From positions 1 through 16,019 of the forward strand of contig JBJEQN010000048.1 in NCBI GenBank assembly GCA_051881775.1: DNA of 16,019 nt, in the 5' to 3' direction. The stretch is from UMGS363 sp051881775. GTDB lineage: Bacteria; Bacillota; Clostridia; Oscillospirales; Ruminococcaceae. Position 1 is the first letter of the stretch. The number at the start of each line of letters is the position of its first letter. The notes under the pieces are model-generated. The model was not told the DNA's origin. It searched no databases and saw nothing but the letters and a program-made list of their open reading frames with translations. Positions 7,186 through 14,027 of the stretch are shown here, piece after piece. The position numbers and the translations under genes are program-made.

Positions 7186-8256
7186 ATGAGCCTTAACACC
7201 TATTTTCTCGGCGGAAACACCCCCGCCGGCTTCCGTTCCGCTTTTGACGACGTTATAGGCGACACGGACTATTATACATACATTATAAAAGGCGGTCCGG
7301 GAACGGGGAAATCCTCCCTTATGAAAAAAATACTTGCCGCCTTTCCCGATGAGGACAGAGAACTGTACATATGCTCCTCCGACCCCGATTCCGCCGACGC
7401 CGTTGTTCTTAAAAAGCACAAGGTCATAGTCGTTGACGGCACCGCTCCCCACGTTTACGACCCCGAATACCCCGGAGCCGTTCAGGAGATAGTGAACCTT
7501 GGCGACTGCTGGGACGGCGAAAGGCTGCGCTCGGAAAAGGAGGGCGTTATCGCCGCAACAAAGGGTTACAAGCAGTACCATGCACGCTGCCGCCGCTGTC
7601 TTGCCGCTGCCGCTTCCGTTATAGGCGATACTTCCCAAATAGCCGAGGCTGCCCTTAACTACAGCAAGCTGGACGGCTTCATATCCCGTCTTTCCGCAAA
7701 GCTGCTGCCACAAAAGCCTGTGGGCGAAGGAAAAACGGTGCTGCGCCGCATTTCGGCTGTAACGCCCAAGGGCTGCATGACCCTTATTCCCGAAAATGAT
7801 ACTGTTTATCTGCTCAACGACAGCTATTTTGCAGGCACGGACTATTTTCTCCGCAGCTTTGCCGAAAAAGCCGTTAGGAAAGGTCTTACTGCGGAAATAA
7901 GCGTAAGCGCACTGCATGAGGATGAATTTTTTGAGCATCTGCGCATACCGGAACTGAACATTTCCTTTATTTCTTCAAACCCCGTAAGCAAGATAAGCCT
8001 TGAAGAAAAAATACCCGTTAATTTTATGCGTTTTTACAGCAAAGAAGTTCTCTCGGCAAAAAAAGCACGGCTTAAATTCAACGCCGCAGCTGCTTCGGAG
8101 CTTACGGAAGAGGCGGTAAAAGCTCTTGAAAACGCCAAAGCCGCCCACGACAAGCTTGAAGAATTTTACATTGACGCAGTTGACTTTAGCAAAACGGAAA
8201 AAATATGCGAAAAACTTATTTCGGAAATAAAGTCCGCAGAAAAAGTGGAAGAATAA
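7186..8256 (+). CDS. P-loop ATPase of the PRK06851 type, function unknown
   Basis: The product (356 residues from this start) carries a Walker A motif GGPGTGKS (36-43) after a family-typical N-terminus NTYFLGGNTPAGFRSAF. This is followed by YICSSDPDSADAVVL and VIVVDGTAPHVYDPEYPGAVQEIVNLGDCWD, hallmarks of the clostridial PRK06851 family of putative nucleotide-binding proteins. The C-terminal half has no second clear Walker A motif and ends in lysine- and glutamate-rich helices. I prefer the ATG at 7186 because GGAG (7173-7176) sits 9 nt before it; in-frame ATGs at 7171 and 7180 lack this spacing. It is probably co-transcribed with the DUF421 gene 55 nt downstream. The biological role is not established. 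Confidence 0.82.
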   Translation: MSLNTYFLGGNTPAGFRSAFDDVIGDTDYYTYIIKGGPGTGKSSLMKKILAAFPDEDRELYICSSDPDSADAVVLKKHKVIVVDGTAPHVYDPEYPGAVQEIVNLGDCWDGERLRSEKEGVIAATKGYKQYHARCRRCLAAAASVIGDTSQIAEAALNYSKLDGFISRLSAKLLPQKPVGEGKTVLRRISAVTPKGCMTLIPENDTVYLLNDSYFAGTDYFLRSFAEKAVRKGLTAEISVSALHEDEFFEHLRIPELNISFISSNPVSKISLEEKIPVNFMRFYSKEVLSAKKARLKFNAAAASELTEEAVKALENAKAAHDKLEEFYIDAVDFSKTEKICEKLISEIKSAEKVEE

Positions 8257-8274
8257 AGCACATTTTCCTGCACA

Positions 8275-8323
8275 CAATATTTCCATAAAAAAATACGGAG
8301 GTAACAAAAATATGGAAATATTG
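8275..8323 (+). promoter_or_regulatory. Hairpin pairing the start codon of the DUF421 gene
   Basis: A perfect 13-bp inverted repeat (8275-8287 CAATATTTCCATA with 8311-8323 TATGGAAATATTG) spans the translation start of the DUF421 gene. The ATG (8312-8314) lies in the 3' arm and the ribosome binding site GGAGG (8297-8301) lies in the 23-nt loop. In the mRNA it would close the start codon in an AU-rich stem, as in translational switches or RNA thermometers. A regulatory role is inferred from position only. Confidence 0.55.
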
Positions 8324-8986
8324 CAGATAATCATAACCTCGATAGTATCCCTTATCGTGCTTTTCCTGCTTACCAAGCTAATGGGCAGCAAGCAGGTATC
8401 GCAGCTAAATATGTTCGACTACATTGTGGGCATCTCCATAGGCTCAATAGCGGCGGAGCTTGCCACCGACCTTGAAACGCCCGTTCATGCGGCAACGGCA
8501 ATGATATGCTACGGAGTAATAGCCGCAGCCGTTTCTCTGCTGTCGGAGCGCTCGCTGAAGGTGAGAAAATTCATATCCGGCAAGCCGATCCTGCTTCTTG
8601 ACAATGGAAAGATCTTCCGCAAAAATATGAAAAAAGCACGGCTTGACCTGAGTGATTTTCTTATGCAGTGCCGTTCACAGGGATATTTTGACGTAAGCAA
8701 GATACAGACCGCAGTAATGGAGTTCAACGGAAGGATAAGTATTCTGCCCGTAAGCACCGACCGCCCAGTTACCCCCTCCGATACGGGACTTGCGCCGGAG
8801 CAGGAAAAAATGACTACAGCGGTCATAATGGACGGACATATAGATGAGAAGAACCTGAAAATAACTGGAAACAACGAGGTATGGCTTACGAAGCAGCTTC
8901 ACGAGCAGGGATATAATAATCCGAAAGAGGTGTTCCTTGCAATGTGTGACGATAAGAATAAGCTGACGGTTTTCGGGATGAACTGA
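8312..8986 (+). CDS. DUF421 (YetF/YcaP-like) membrane protein
   Basis: The 224-residue protein has three N-terminal membrane helices (about 4-23, 35-55, 60-78) and a cytoplasmic C-terminal domain. Family features are LLTKLMGSKQVSQLNMFDYIVGISIGSIAAE (19-49), KPILLLDNGKI (91-101), LDLSDFLMQCRSQGYFDVSKIQTAVMEFNGRISI (111-143) and a final soluble lobe. YetF/DUF421 proteins are common in Firmicutes, some under sporulation or stress control, but the biochemical role is not settled. GGAGG lies 10 nt before the start inside the loop of a 13-bp hairpin. The gene follows the P-loop ATPase by 55 nt and is probably in the same transcript. Confidence 0.9.
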   Translation: MEILQIIITSIVSLIVLFLLTKLMGSKQVSQLNMFDYIVGISIGSIAAELATDLETPVHAATAMICYGVIAAAVSLLSERSLKVRKFISGKPILLLDNGKIFRKNMKKARLDLSDFLMQCRSQGYFDVSKIQTAVMEFNGRISILPVSTDRPVTPSDTGLAPEQEKMTTAVIMDGHIDEKNLKITGNNEVWLTKQLHEQGYNNPKEVFLAMCDDKNKLTVFGMN

Positions 8987-9080
8987 TGCTGCGAAGCAAT
9001 AACGGGATTCCAAAGGAAATTCTGTCAACCGCGAAGCGGAATAAAGTTTACGTCCACGCTTTTCAAAGGGTGGTGGGTGT

Positions 9081-9120
9081 CCAGAGGGCAAAGCCCTTTG
9101 GTCGCTCTCCGCAGAGAGCG
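9081..9120. repeat. Pair of adjacent palindromes
   Basis: CCAGAGGGC (9081-9089) pairs with GCCCTTTGG (9093-9101) apart from one G-U, with an AAA loop. Immediately after, CGCTCTC (9103-9109) pairs with GAGAGCG (9114-9120) around CGCA. Two compact hairpins stacked 1 nt apart are typical of dispersed palindromic repeat units rather than one terminator, since no T tract follows. Confidence 0.65.
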
Positions 9121-9180
9121 AAATCCCCAAAACTAAGGCACACGCATTGCAGCGTAAAAGAAACGAAGCAGCAAATCCAA

Positions 9181-9264
9181 AGGCGCAATTCACATTCAGA
9201 AGCGGAACCAAGTAAAGTGTCCTATGACATTAAACTTGTAAAACCGACTATGTGAATTGCGCCT
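9181..9264. repeat. 15-bp perfect inverted repeat with a nested imperfect stem
   Basis: AGGCGCAATTCACAT (9181-9195) and its exact complement ATGTGAATTGCGCCT (9250-9264) flank 54 nt. Inside, AAGTAAAGTGTC and GACATTAAACTT pair at 9 of 12 positions around CTAT, so the whole 84-bp unit can fold into one long structure. ATTTTAT follows on the + strand, so it may also act as a terminator for the DUF421 transcript. It resembles a miniature element or REP-like unit. Confidence 0.65.
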
Positions 9265-9293
9265 ATTTTATCCCATAAAAACAAAGTCACCCT

Positions 9294-9336
9294 CGCAGGA
9301 AAATGTAAGGAGCGAAGCGACGAGCATTTTCCTGCG
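9294..9336. repeat. 12-bp perfect inverted repeat around a GCGAAGC loop
   Basis: CGCAGGAAAATG (9294-9305) and CATTTTCCTGCG (9325-9336) are exact complements enclosing 19 nt with the AGCGAAGCGAC motif. No T tract follows directly. The loop motif recurs in other noncoding stretches of the window (134-140, 8991-8997, 9031-9037). Confidence 0.65.
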
Positions 9337-9406
9337 GCACGACAAAGTGGGGTGTTGTTATGCACACAAAACAGATTATTAACTGACAATGTGGTGCAAC
9401 AAAAGC

Positions 9407-9430
9407 GGGCGCACAATGTGCGCCCCTACA
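9407..9430. repeat. Palindrome with CCCCTACA tail, copy A
   Basis: GGGCGCACA (9407-9415) pairs perfectly with TGTGCGCCC (9417-9425) around one base, followed by CTACA. The same layout, with a different stem sequence but the same GGG...CCC ends and CTACA tail, recurs at 9469-9492. Confidence 0.65.
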
Positions 9431-9468
9431 GAGAAAATGTGAAAAACGCCAAATTTGTGCGGAAAATC

Positions 9469-9492
9469 GGGACGGGAAATCCGTCCCCTACA
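9469..9492. repeat. Palindrome with CCCCTACA tail, copy B
   Basis: GGGACGG (9469-9475) pairs with CCGTCCC (9481-9487) around GAAAT, followed by CTACA. The stem differs from copy A at 9407-9430 yet remains fully paired, and the tail is conserved. Changed stem sequences with kept pairing suggest that the fold is what is preserved. Confidence 0.65.
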
Positions 9493-9526
9493 TAAATGGC
9501 AATGACAATTCCCACTATATAACCAA

Positions 9527-10009
9527 TTATTTCTGCTGCTTAGGCACGGTACCTGCATTAGAGGGAACGCTGCGCACAGCCTGTCTTGTTCTCTTTACAT
9601 CTGCAAGGTTTGCCTGCAGAACATTCTCTGTCTGGAGAAGAATATCGTCGATATACTTGCTTGCGGCATTCCGTATATCCTTTGCCTTTGCCTGCGCCTG
9701 ATTAAGTATCTCTACAGCCTGCTGTTTTGCCGCCTTGGTTATCTCGTCGTTGGAGACAATGACCTTCGCACGTTCCTCCGCACGGCGGACTATCTGATCG
9801 GCTTCCTTATTTGCGTCGCTGACTATCTCCTGACGGTCTCTTACTATATTCTTGGCGTTGCGTATCTCGTCGGGAAGATTAAGCCTGAGGTCGTTGATGC
9901 AGCCTCTCATTTTGTCAAGGTCGATAACGCCCTTTTTGCTGCTGAACGGAACAGAGCTTGCTTCGTCAAGCATATCGTCCATCATATCAAGAATTTCGTC
10001 AATAATCAT
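9527..10009 (-). CDS. Coiled-coil protein (DivIVA-like / ATP synthase b-like), function unknown
   Basis: The 160-residue product is almost wholly helical, with a long charged, alanine-rich coiled coil from about residue 45 to 145 (ANKEADQIVRRAEERAKVIV, then AVEILNQAQAKAKDIRNAAS) and a short disordered tail ending PKQQK. It has no membrane helix. Such proteins are often auto-annotated as DivIVA-like or ATPase subunit-like on coiled-coil similarity alone. I set the start at 10009 because AGGAGG (complement of 10018-10023) lies 8 nt before it; the frame open to 10054 would run back into coaD. It begins 16 nt after the coaD stop and is surely in the rsmD-coaD operon. A role in cell division or growth-site organisation is possible but unproven. 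Confidence 0.8.
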   Translation of the reverse strand: MIIDEILDMMDDMLDEASSVPFSSKKGVIDLDKMRGCINDLRLNLPDEIRNAKNIVRDRQEIVSDANKEADQIVRRAEERAKVIVSNDEITKAAKQQAVEILNQAQAKAKDIRNAASKYIDDILLQTENVLQANLADVKRTRQAVRSVPSNAGTVPKQQK

Positions 10010-10025
10010 TTCATTAACCTCCTGC

Positions 10026-10538
10026 TTAATTTTTCTGAATTTCCTTTGGAACAAGTCTTTCCGTAATATCTCTCAGGATACATCCCGGCACAAAATGGCT
10101 TATATCGCCGCCGAAGGACGCTATCTGCTTTACTACGCTTGAAGAAAGGTACATATTTTCTGCGCTTGTTGTAAGGAACACCGTTTCTGCGCCGTCATAA
10201 AGTATCTTATTGGCAAGCGCCATCTGGAATTCGTACTCAAAGTCAGATACCGCTCTCAGACCCTTTATTATCGCCACGGCTCCCACCTGCTTGACGTAAT
10301 CCGCCAGAAGCCCGTCCCATATATCCACCACAACGTTGTCAAGCTGCAGGCTGTCAAGCACCTTGTTTATAAGCTGTACTCGTTCAACGGTGGTAAAGGA
10401 CGGATTTTTTACTGCGTTGACGGAAACAAGAACTATTACCTTGTCAAACAGCTTTGAAGCTCTGTGTATAATATCCGTATGCCCGAAGGTAACGGGGTCG
10501 AAGCTGCCCGGACACACGGCTATCCTTGAATTGCTCAT
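10026..10538 (-). CDS. coaD: Phosphopantetheine adenylyltransferase
   Basis: CoaD (PPAT) makes dephospho-CoA from ATP and 4'-phosphopantetheine, the penultimate step of coenzyme A synthesis, in the cytoplasm. The 170-residue protein has the nucleotidyltransferase motif GSFDPVTFGH (11-20, with the T-x-G-H catalytic histidine at 20), KGLRAVSDFEYEFQMALANK (92-111) and SSSVVKQIASFGGD (132-145). Length is as usual for bacterial PPAT. AAAGGAATG precedes the start. It follows rsmD by 39 nt, the standard rsmD-coaD order in Firmicutes. Confidence 0.97.
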   Translation of the reverse strand: MSNSRIAVCPGSFDPVTFGHTDIIHRASKLFDKVIVLVSVNAVKNPSFTTVERVQLINKVLDSLQLDNVVVDIWDGLLADYVKQVGAVAIIKGLRAVSDFEYEFQMALANKILYDGAETVFLTTSAENMYLSSSVVKQIASFGGDISHFVPGCILRDITERLVPKEIQKN

Positions 10539-10577
10539 TTTATATCATTCCTTTTCGGGTTATACCGCAAAAGTGCG

Positions 10578-11138
10578 TTATTCCTCCGAAGCACCGTCAC
10601 CGAAGGGTATTCTGAAAACGGTAACTTCTATTTTTCCGTATTTATAGGTCTTTGACTTTTTCAGCCTGCCTATCTCATCGGGGAGAACAAGTCCCGTTTC
10701 ATGCTCGCACACGGCAATGCCTCTTTGTGACATATGGGGTTCAAGCAGAGGCAGCGCTTCCTCTAAAATGCCCTTTCTATAGGGTGGGTCAAGGAAAGCA
10801 AGGTCAAAGGTCAGACGGCAGGTGCGCAGATAGCCTATGCTGTCCGTATTAAGCACCGAGGACTTATCCTCAAAGCCGCAGTTTTTGATATTCTCATTTG
10901 TTATTTTAACAGAATTCCTTGACATATCAACAAAGGTGCATTTTGAAGCGCCTCTTGAAAGAGCTTCTATGCCAAGCTGTCCCGAACCGGAAAACAGGTC
11001 AAGCACATTCGAACCCTCTATATCGAACTGTACAACGGAAAAAATCGCTTCCTTTACCTTATCGGTGGTAGGGCGGACATCGTCACCCTCCAAGGTCTGA
11101 AGCCGTCTTCCTCTTGCAGTTCCCGTAATAACTCTCAT
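10578..11138 (-). CDS. rsmD: 16S rRNA (guanine-966-N2)-methyltransferase RsmD
   Basis: RsmD methylates G966 of 16S rRNA during small-subunit assembly, using S-adenosylmethionine. The 186-residue protein shows RPTTDKVKEAIF (22-33), the SAM-binding VLDLFSGSGQLGIEALSRGA (45-64), VDMS (70-73) and the catalytic DPPY (117-120). Length and motif spacing are normal. GGAGA lies about 10 nt before the start. It is the first gene of an operon with coaD and a coiled-coil protein, driven by the promoter at 11231-11259. Confidence 0.96.
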   Translation of the reverse strand: MRVITGTARGRRLQTLEGDDVRPTTDKVKEAIFSVVQFDIEGSNVLDLFSGSGQLGIEALSRGASKCTFVDMSRNSVKITNENIKNCGFEDKSSVLNTDSIGYLRTCRLTFDLAFLDPPYRKGILEEALPLLEPHMSQRGIAVCEHETGLVLPDEIGRLKKSKTYKYGKIEVTVFRIPFGDGASEE

Positions 11139-11230
11139 AAAAAAAATTCTCCGTTAATTATAATAATACTTCCGCTTTGTCACAAAACCTCGAAGCGGAC
11201 AAGTCTGCTTTATTTTATCACATACAATAT

Positions 11231-11259
11231 ATTATAACGCAAAAAAACGGCGTTGTCTA
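11231..11259 (-). promoter_or_regulatory. Sigma-A promoter for the rsmD-coaD operon
   Basis: On the - strand TAGACA (complement of 11254-11259) and a perfect TATAAT (complement of 11231-11236) are 17 bp apart. Transcription would start near 11224, leaving a leader of about 86 nt with a small stem (TCCGCTT with AAGCGGA) before the rsmD ribosome binding site. Confidence 0.78.
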
Positions 11260-11315
11260 TAACATTTTATAAATTTCTATTAATTGCAATTTTTTAATTT
11301 GGAATTTGAAGAGTA

Positions 11316-11392
11316 AAAAGTGGAATTATGGTATTCGCAGCGCTCACGGATTTTAAATACATCGCCGAAGGCAATACCATAATTTCACTTTC
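11316..11392 (-). terminator. Large stem-loop after uvrC
   Basis: Arms near 11320-11338 and 11371-11387 (AATTATGGTATT and its complement, with flanking AGTGG/CCACT pairing) form an interrupted stem of about 20 bp around a loop holding a smaller GCC-GAA-GGC hairpin (11364-11372). On the - strand it starts about 10 nt after the uvrC stop and ends in CCACTTTTTAC. It probably terminates the TVP38-HAD-uvrC transcript and may be a dispersed repeat recruited for this. Confidence 0.65.
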
Positions 11393-11398
11393 CACTTT

Positions 11399-13231
11399 TC
11401 ACATTTCACATTTGATAAATTCCCACACCTCACGGGCAAGTTCGGCGTTTACACCTGCCGCTTTGGCTATTTCCTCGGGGGAGGCTTTTTTCAGCTCGTC
11501 CCGTGTTTTGAAGGCACCAAGCAGCTTCGCCGCCTTTTTCTCCCCTATACCCTTTATTTTGGTGATCTCCAGGGCAAAGGACTGCTTGCGGTGCTTGCTG
11601 CGCTGATATGTTATTGAGTAGCGGTGTACCTCGTCCTGTATTCTTGTCACAAGCATAAATGCAGCCTTGTTTTCGTTTATGGCAATTTCTCCGCCGCCTG
11701 TTGCAATGGCTCTGGTGCGGTGCTTGTTGTCCTTGACCATACCGAAAAGAGGCACGTTTATCCCCATTTCACGAAGAATAGGCTCAACTGCGCCTACCTG
11801 TCCCTTTCCGCCGTCAAGAAGGATAAGGTCGGGCAGACGCTTGAAGCCTTCGTCCGTTTCCGCATCGTCCTTATAGTGCTTAAAACGGCGCTCAAGGACT
11901 TCGTGCATCGAAGCATAGTCGTTCTGCACGGCGACCTCCTTTATGGAGAAGCGCTTGTACGCTTTTTTGTTGGGTCTTCCGTTCTCAAACACAACCATTC
12001 CCGCAACCATTGAAGAGCTTGCAAGGTTGGAAATATCGTAGGCTTCGATATAAAGAGGCGGAGCTTCAAGTCCCAGCAGCTTGGCAAGCTCTTCAAGGGC
12101 AACTATCTCCCGTCCCGTTCTGCCTACCTTTATGGCAAGGGATTCGCTGGCGTTTTCCTTTGCCATTGTTATAAGTTCAAGTCCCCTGCCCCGTTTTCTC
12201 GAATAAATATCAACCGCCCGTCCGCACTTTTCACGGAGCATACGGGTCATCATTTCGGGGTCGGGTATCTCCTCCTCGGTGATTATCTCACGGGGTATCC
12301 TTTCGGGAACGGAGTAATACAGCTCCATAAATTCCTGTATCATAGCGCCTGTGTCGTCCGGTTCGCCTGCAGGTATCTCGCTTCTGTCGCAGAGCCGTCC
12401 GCCGCGGTACATAAGTATGGCAACGCAGGCTTCACCGCCGTTCTGTGCAGCGGCGATAATATCCGTGTCCTTCTTCATATCCTCGTTTATTATCTTCTGG
12501 CTGTCCGCAGCACGCTTTATTGCGGAAATGCGGTCACGCAGCCTTGCGGCACGTTCAAAATCCAGTTCCTCCGCAGCTTCGTTCATTTTCTCCGTCAGCT
12601 TTTCAACGGAAGCCTCGGAACCGCTTTTTATATAGTCCTCCGCCTGCGCTATTATCTGAGCATACTCGTCCTGAGGTATCTTACCCGTACAAACGCCCAT
12701 ACACTGCTTTATGTGGTAGTTAAGACAGGGGCGACCCTTGCCGAAATCACGGGGAAAGACTTTGCGGCAGGTTGGGAGCATAAACACCTTGTTGACCTCC
12801 GCCGCAGTCTGCGTTGCAACGAAGGAACTTGTATAGGGTCCGATAAATTTACCGCCGCCGTTCTTCTGCAGCTCGGAGGTTATACGGGGATAATCACCTT
12901 CGGAAATTTTTATATAGCTGTAGCCCTTGTCGTCCTTCAAAAGAATGTTATACTTGGGCTTATGCTGCTTAATAAGTGAACATTCCAGCACCAGCGCCTC
13001 ATACTCCGAGTCGGTGACGATGAAATCATAGTCGTAGACGTTGGACACCATTTTTGCAACCTTGGGCGTATGGTCGGGAGATTTGCAGAAATAGCTTGTA
13101 ACACGGTTGCGGAGGTTTTTCGCCTTGCCGATGTAAATAATATGTCCCGTTTTGTCCCTCATTCGGTAAACGCCGGGAGAGGTGGTGAGAAGAGCGGTCT
13201 TTTCACGCAGATAAGGCAGTCTTTCGTTCAT
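11399..13231 (-). CDS. uvrC: Excinuclease ABC subunit C
   Basis: UvrC makes the two cuts flanking a DNA lesion in nucleotide excision repair with UvrA and UvrB. The 610-residue protein has the GIY-YIG nuclease (GVY at 20-22, YIG at 33-35, R41, E78) for the 3' cut, four cysteines C155, C169, C177 and C181 in the pattern of the UvrC iron-sulfur cluster, the UvrB-binding UVR helix pair (about 205-240), the RNase H-like nuclease (D399 in AYDISN, D473 in LLDGGKGQ) for the 5' cut, and C-terminal helix-hairpin-helix motifs (about 555-605). Translation is coupled to the HAD gene: its stop and the uvrC ATG are 1 nt apart, and GGAGGAA lies in the last HAD codons. The final residues KCEM are read from repeat-like sequence. 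Confidence 0.97.
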   Translation of the reverse strand: MNERLPYLREKTALLTTSPGVYRMRDKTGHIIYIGKAKNLRNRVTSYFCKSPDHTPKVAKMVSNVYDYDFIVTDSEYEALVLECSLIKQHKPKYNILLKDDKGYSYIKISEGDYPRITSELQKNGGGKFIGPYTSSFVATQTAAEVNKVFMLPTCRKVFPRDFGKGRPCLNYHIKQCMGVCTGKIPQDEYAQIIAQAEDYIKSGSEASVEKLTEKMNEAAEELDFERAARLRDRISAIKRAADSQKIINEDMKKDTDIIAAAQNGGEACVAILMYRGGRLCDRSEIPAGEPDDTGAMIQEFMELYYSVPERIPREIITEEEIPDPEMMTRMLREKCGRAVDIYSRKRGRGLELITMAKENASESLAIKVGRTGREIVALEELAKLLGLEAPPLYIEAYDISNLASSSMVAGMVVFENGRPNKKAYKRFSIKEVAVQNDYASMHEVLERRFKHYKDDAETDEGFKRLPDLILLDGGKGQVGAVEPILREMGINVPLFGMVKDNKHRTRAIATGGGEIAINENKAAFMLVTRIQDEVHRYSITYQRSKHRKQSFALEITKIKGIGEKKAAKLLGAFKTRDELKKASPEEIAKAAGVNAELAREVWEFIKCEM

Positions 13232-13232
13232 T

Positions 13233-14027
13233 TCATTCCTCCGTCAGCACATATTTTACTATAGCCTTTGTAACTCCGCAGTCGTTGTTGCTTTCCGCAC
13301 GGTATTTTCCGTATGCGAACATATCGGGGTGGGCATTCGCCATAACGAAGCCGTAGTCTGCGGCAAGAAGCAGCTCCTTGTCGTTGAAATAATCCCCGAA
13401 GGTCATAGTTTCCGCCTTGGAGATATTAAGCTCACGCTGTATTTTTTCAAGAGCAGCGCCCTTGTTAATGCCCTTGTTCATAAGGTCTATCCACTTGGGG
13501 CCTGTTACGGCTACGGTGAAGTCCTTTTCAAACTCTGCCGCCATAACGGGGTAGGAATTGTTCTGGGGACCTACGGTATCGCATATTGCCACCTTGAAAA
13601 TATCGTCCTCAACCGTTCTTATGTCGTCAACGCAGGTATAGTTAAGGTAAAACTTGCTTACCTCATTAAAAAATTCATTGCTTGTTCGCTCAAAATAGGT
13701 GCCGTGAACACCGCAGAGAACGGGCGTTGTGCCTTTAAGGGAAAGACAGACATCAAGCATAGCTTTAAGACGATTTTTGTCAAGAATACTCATGCTCACA
13801 AGCTCTCCGCCCACAACAACGTATGCGCCGTTGTCACAGATGAAGTCCAGCTTATCCATACAGCTGCCGAAGCTTATTTTCAGCGAGGAAAAGGAGCGTC
13901 CGCTGGCTATTACAAAGTGCGCTCCCCTGCTGCGGAGCCTGTCAAGAACGGTGAAAAAATCGGGCGGAAGCTCTTTTTTATCGTTAAGAAGAGTTCCGTC
14001 CATATCCGCTGCAATAAGTTTTATCAT
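13233..14027 (-). CDS. Cof-type HAD-IIB family phosphatase
   Basis: Members hydrolyse sugar phosphates, FMN, PLP or similar metabolites; the substrate here is unknown. Counting from an upstream ATG at 14033, the motifs are D10-x-D12-G-T (ADMDGTLL), S44-G-R (VIASGRS), K191 (GINKGAAL, with the family's TGPKWIDLMNKG before it) and GDYFND (213-218). The cap domain between motifs II and III is of the Cof type. I prefer the ATG at 14027 (two residues shorter) because it overlaps the stop of the upstream gene as ATGA and lies 10 nt after AGGA; 14033 is only 4 nt away. It is translationally coupled at both ends, between the TVP38-like gene and uvrC. Confidence 0.9.
   Translation of the reverse strand: MIKLIAADMDGTLLNDKKELPPDFFTVLDRLRSRGAHFVIASGRSFSSLKISFGSCMDKLDFICDNGAYVVVGGELVSMSILDKNRLKAMLDVCLSLKGTTPVLCGVHGTYFERTSNEFFNEVSKFYLNYTCVDDIRTVEDDIFKVAICDTVGPQNNSYPVMAAEFEKDFTVAVTGPKWIDLMNKGINKGAALEKIQRELNISKAETMTFGDYFNDKELLLAADYGFVMANAHPDMFAYGKYRAESNNDCGVTKAIVKYVLTEE

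Larger units (their letters stand above)
8987..9526. other. 540-bp convergent intergenic region with a palindromic repeat mosaic
   Basis: No credible gene is present between the DUF421 stop and the coiled-coil gene stop. An 89-residue frame starting at 8986 is made of palindromic repeat sequence and has no family resemblance. The stretch instead holds at least six separate hairpins, described in their own entries, plus GCGAAGC motifs (8991-8997, 9031-9037, 9312-9318). Since the flanking genes converge, some of the hairpins probably end transcription in one or both directions. Confidence 0.75.

Noticed and set aside
8986..9255. 89-residue open frame starting at the DUF421 stop
   Set aside because: It runs through palindromic repeats, shows no domain signature and lacks a ribosome binding site of its own.
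9401..9500. Possible CRISPR-like array from the repeated palindromes
   Set aside because: There are only two units, their stems differ in sequence, and no regular spacers or cas genes are present.
11157..11185. Second promoter-like pair (TTGTGA, 17 bp, TATAAT) just before rsmD on the - strand
   Set aside because: The predicted transcript would begin at or inside the rsmD ribosome binding site (about 11148-11152), so the promoter at 11231-11259 is the better choice.
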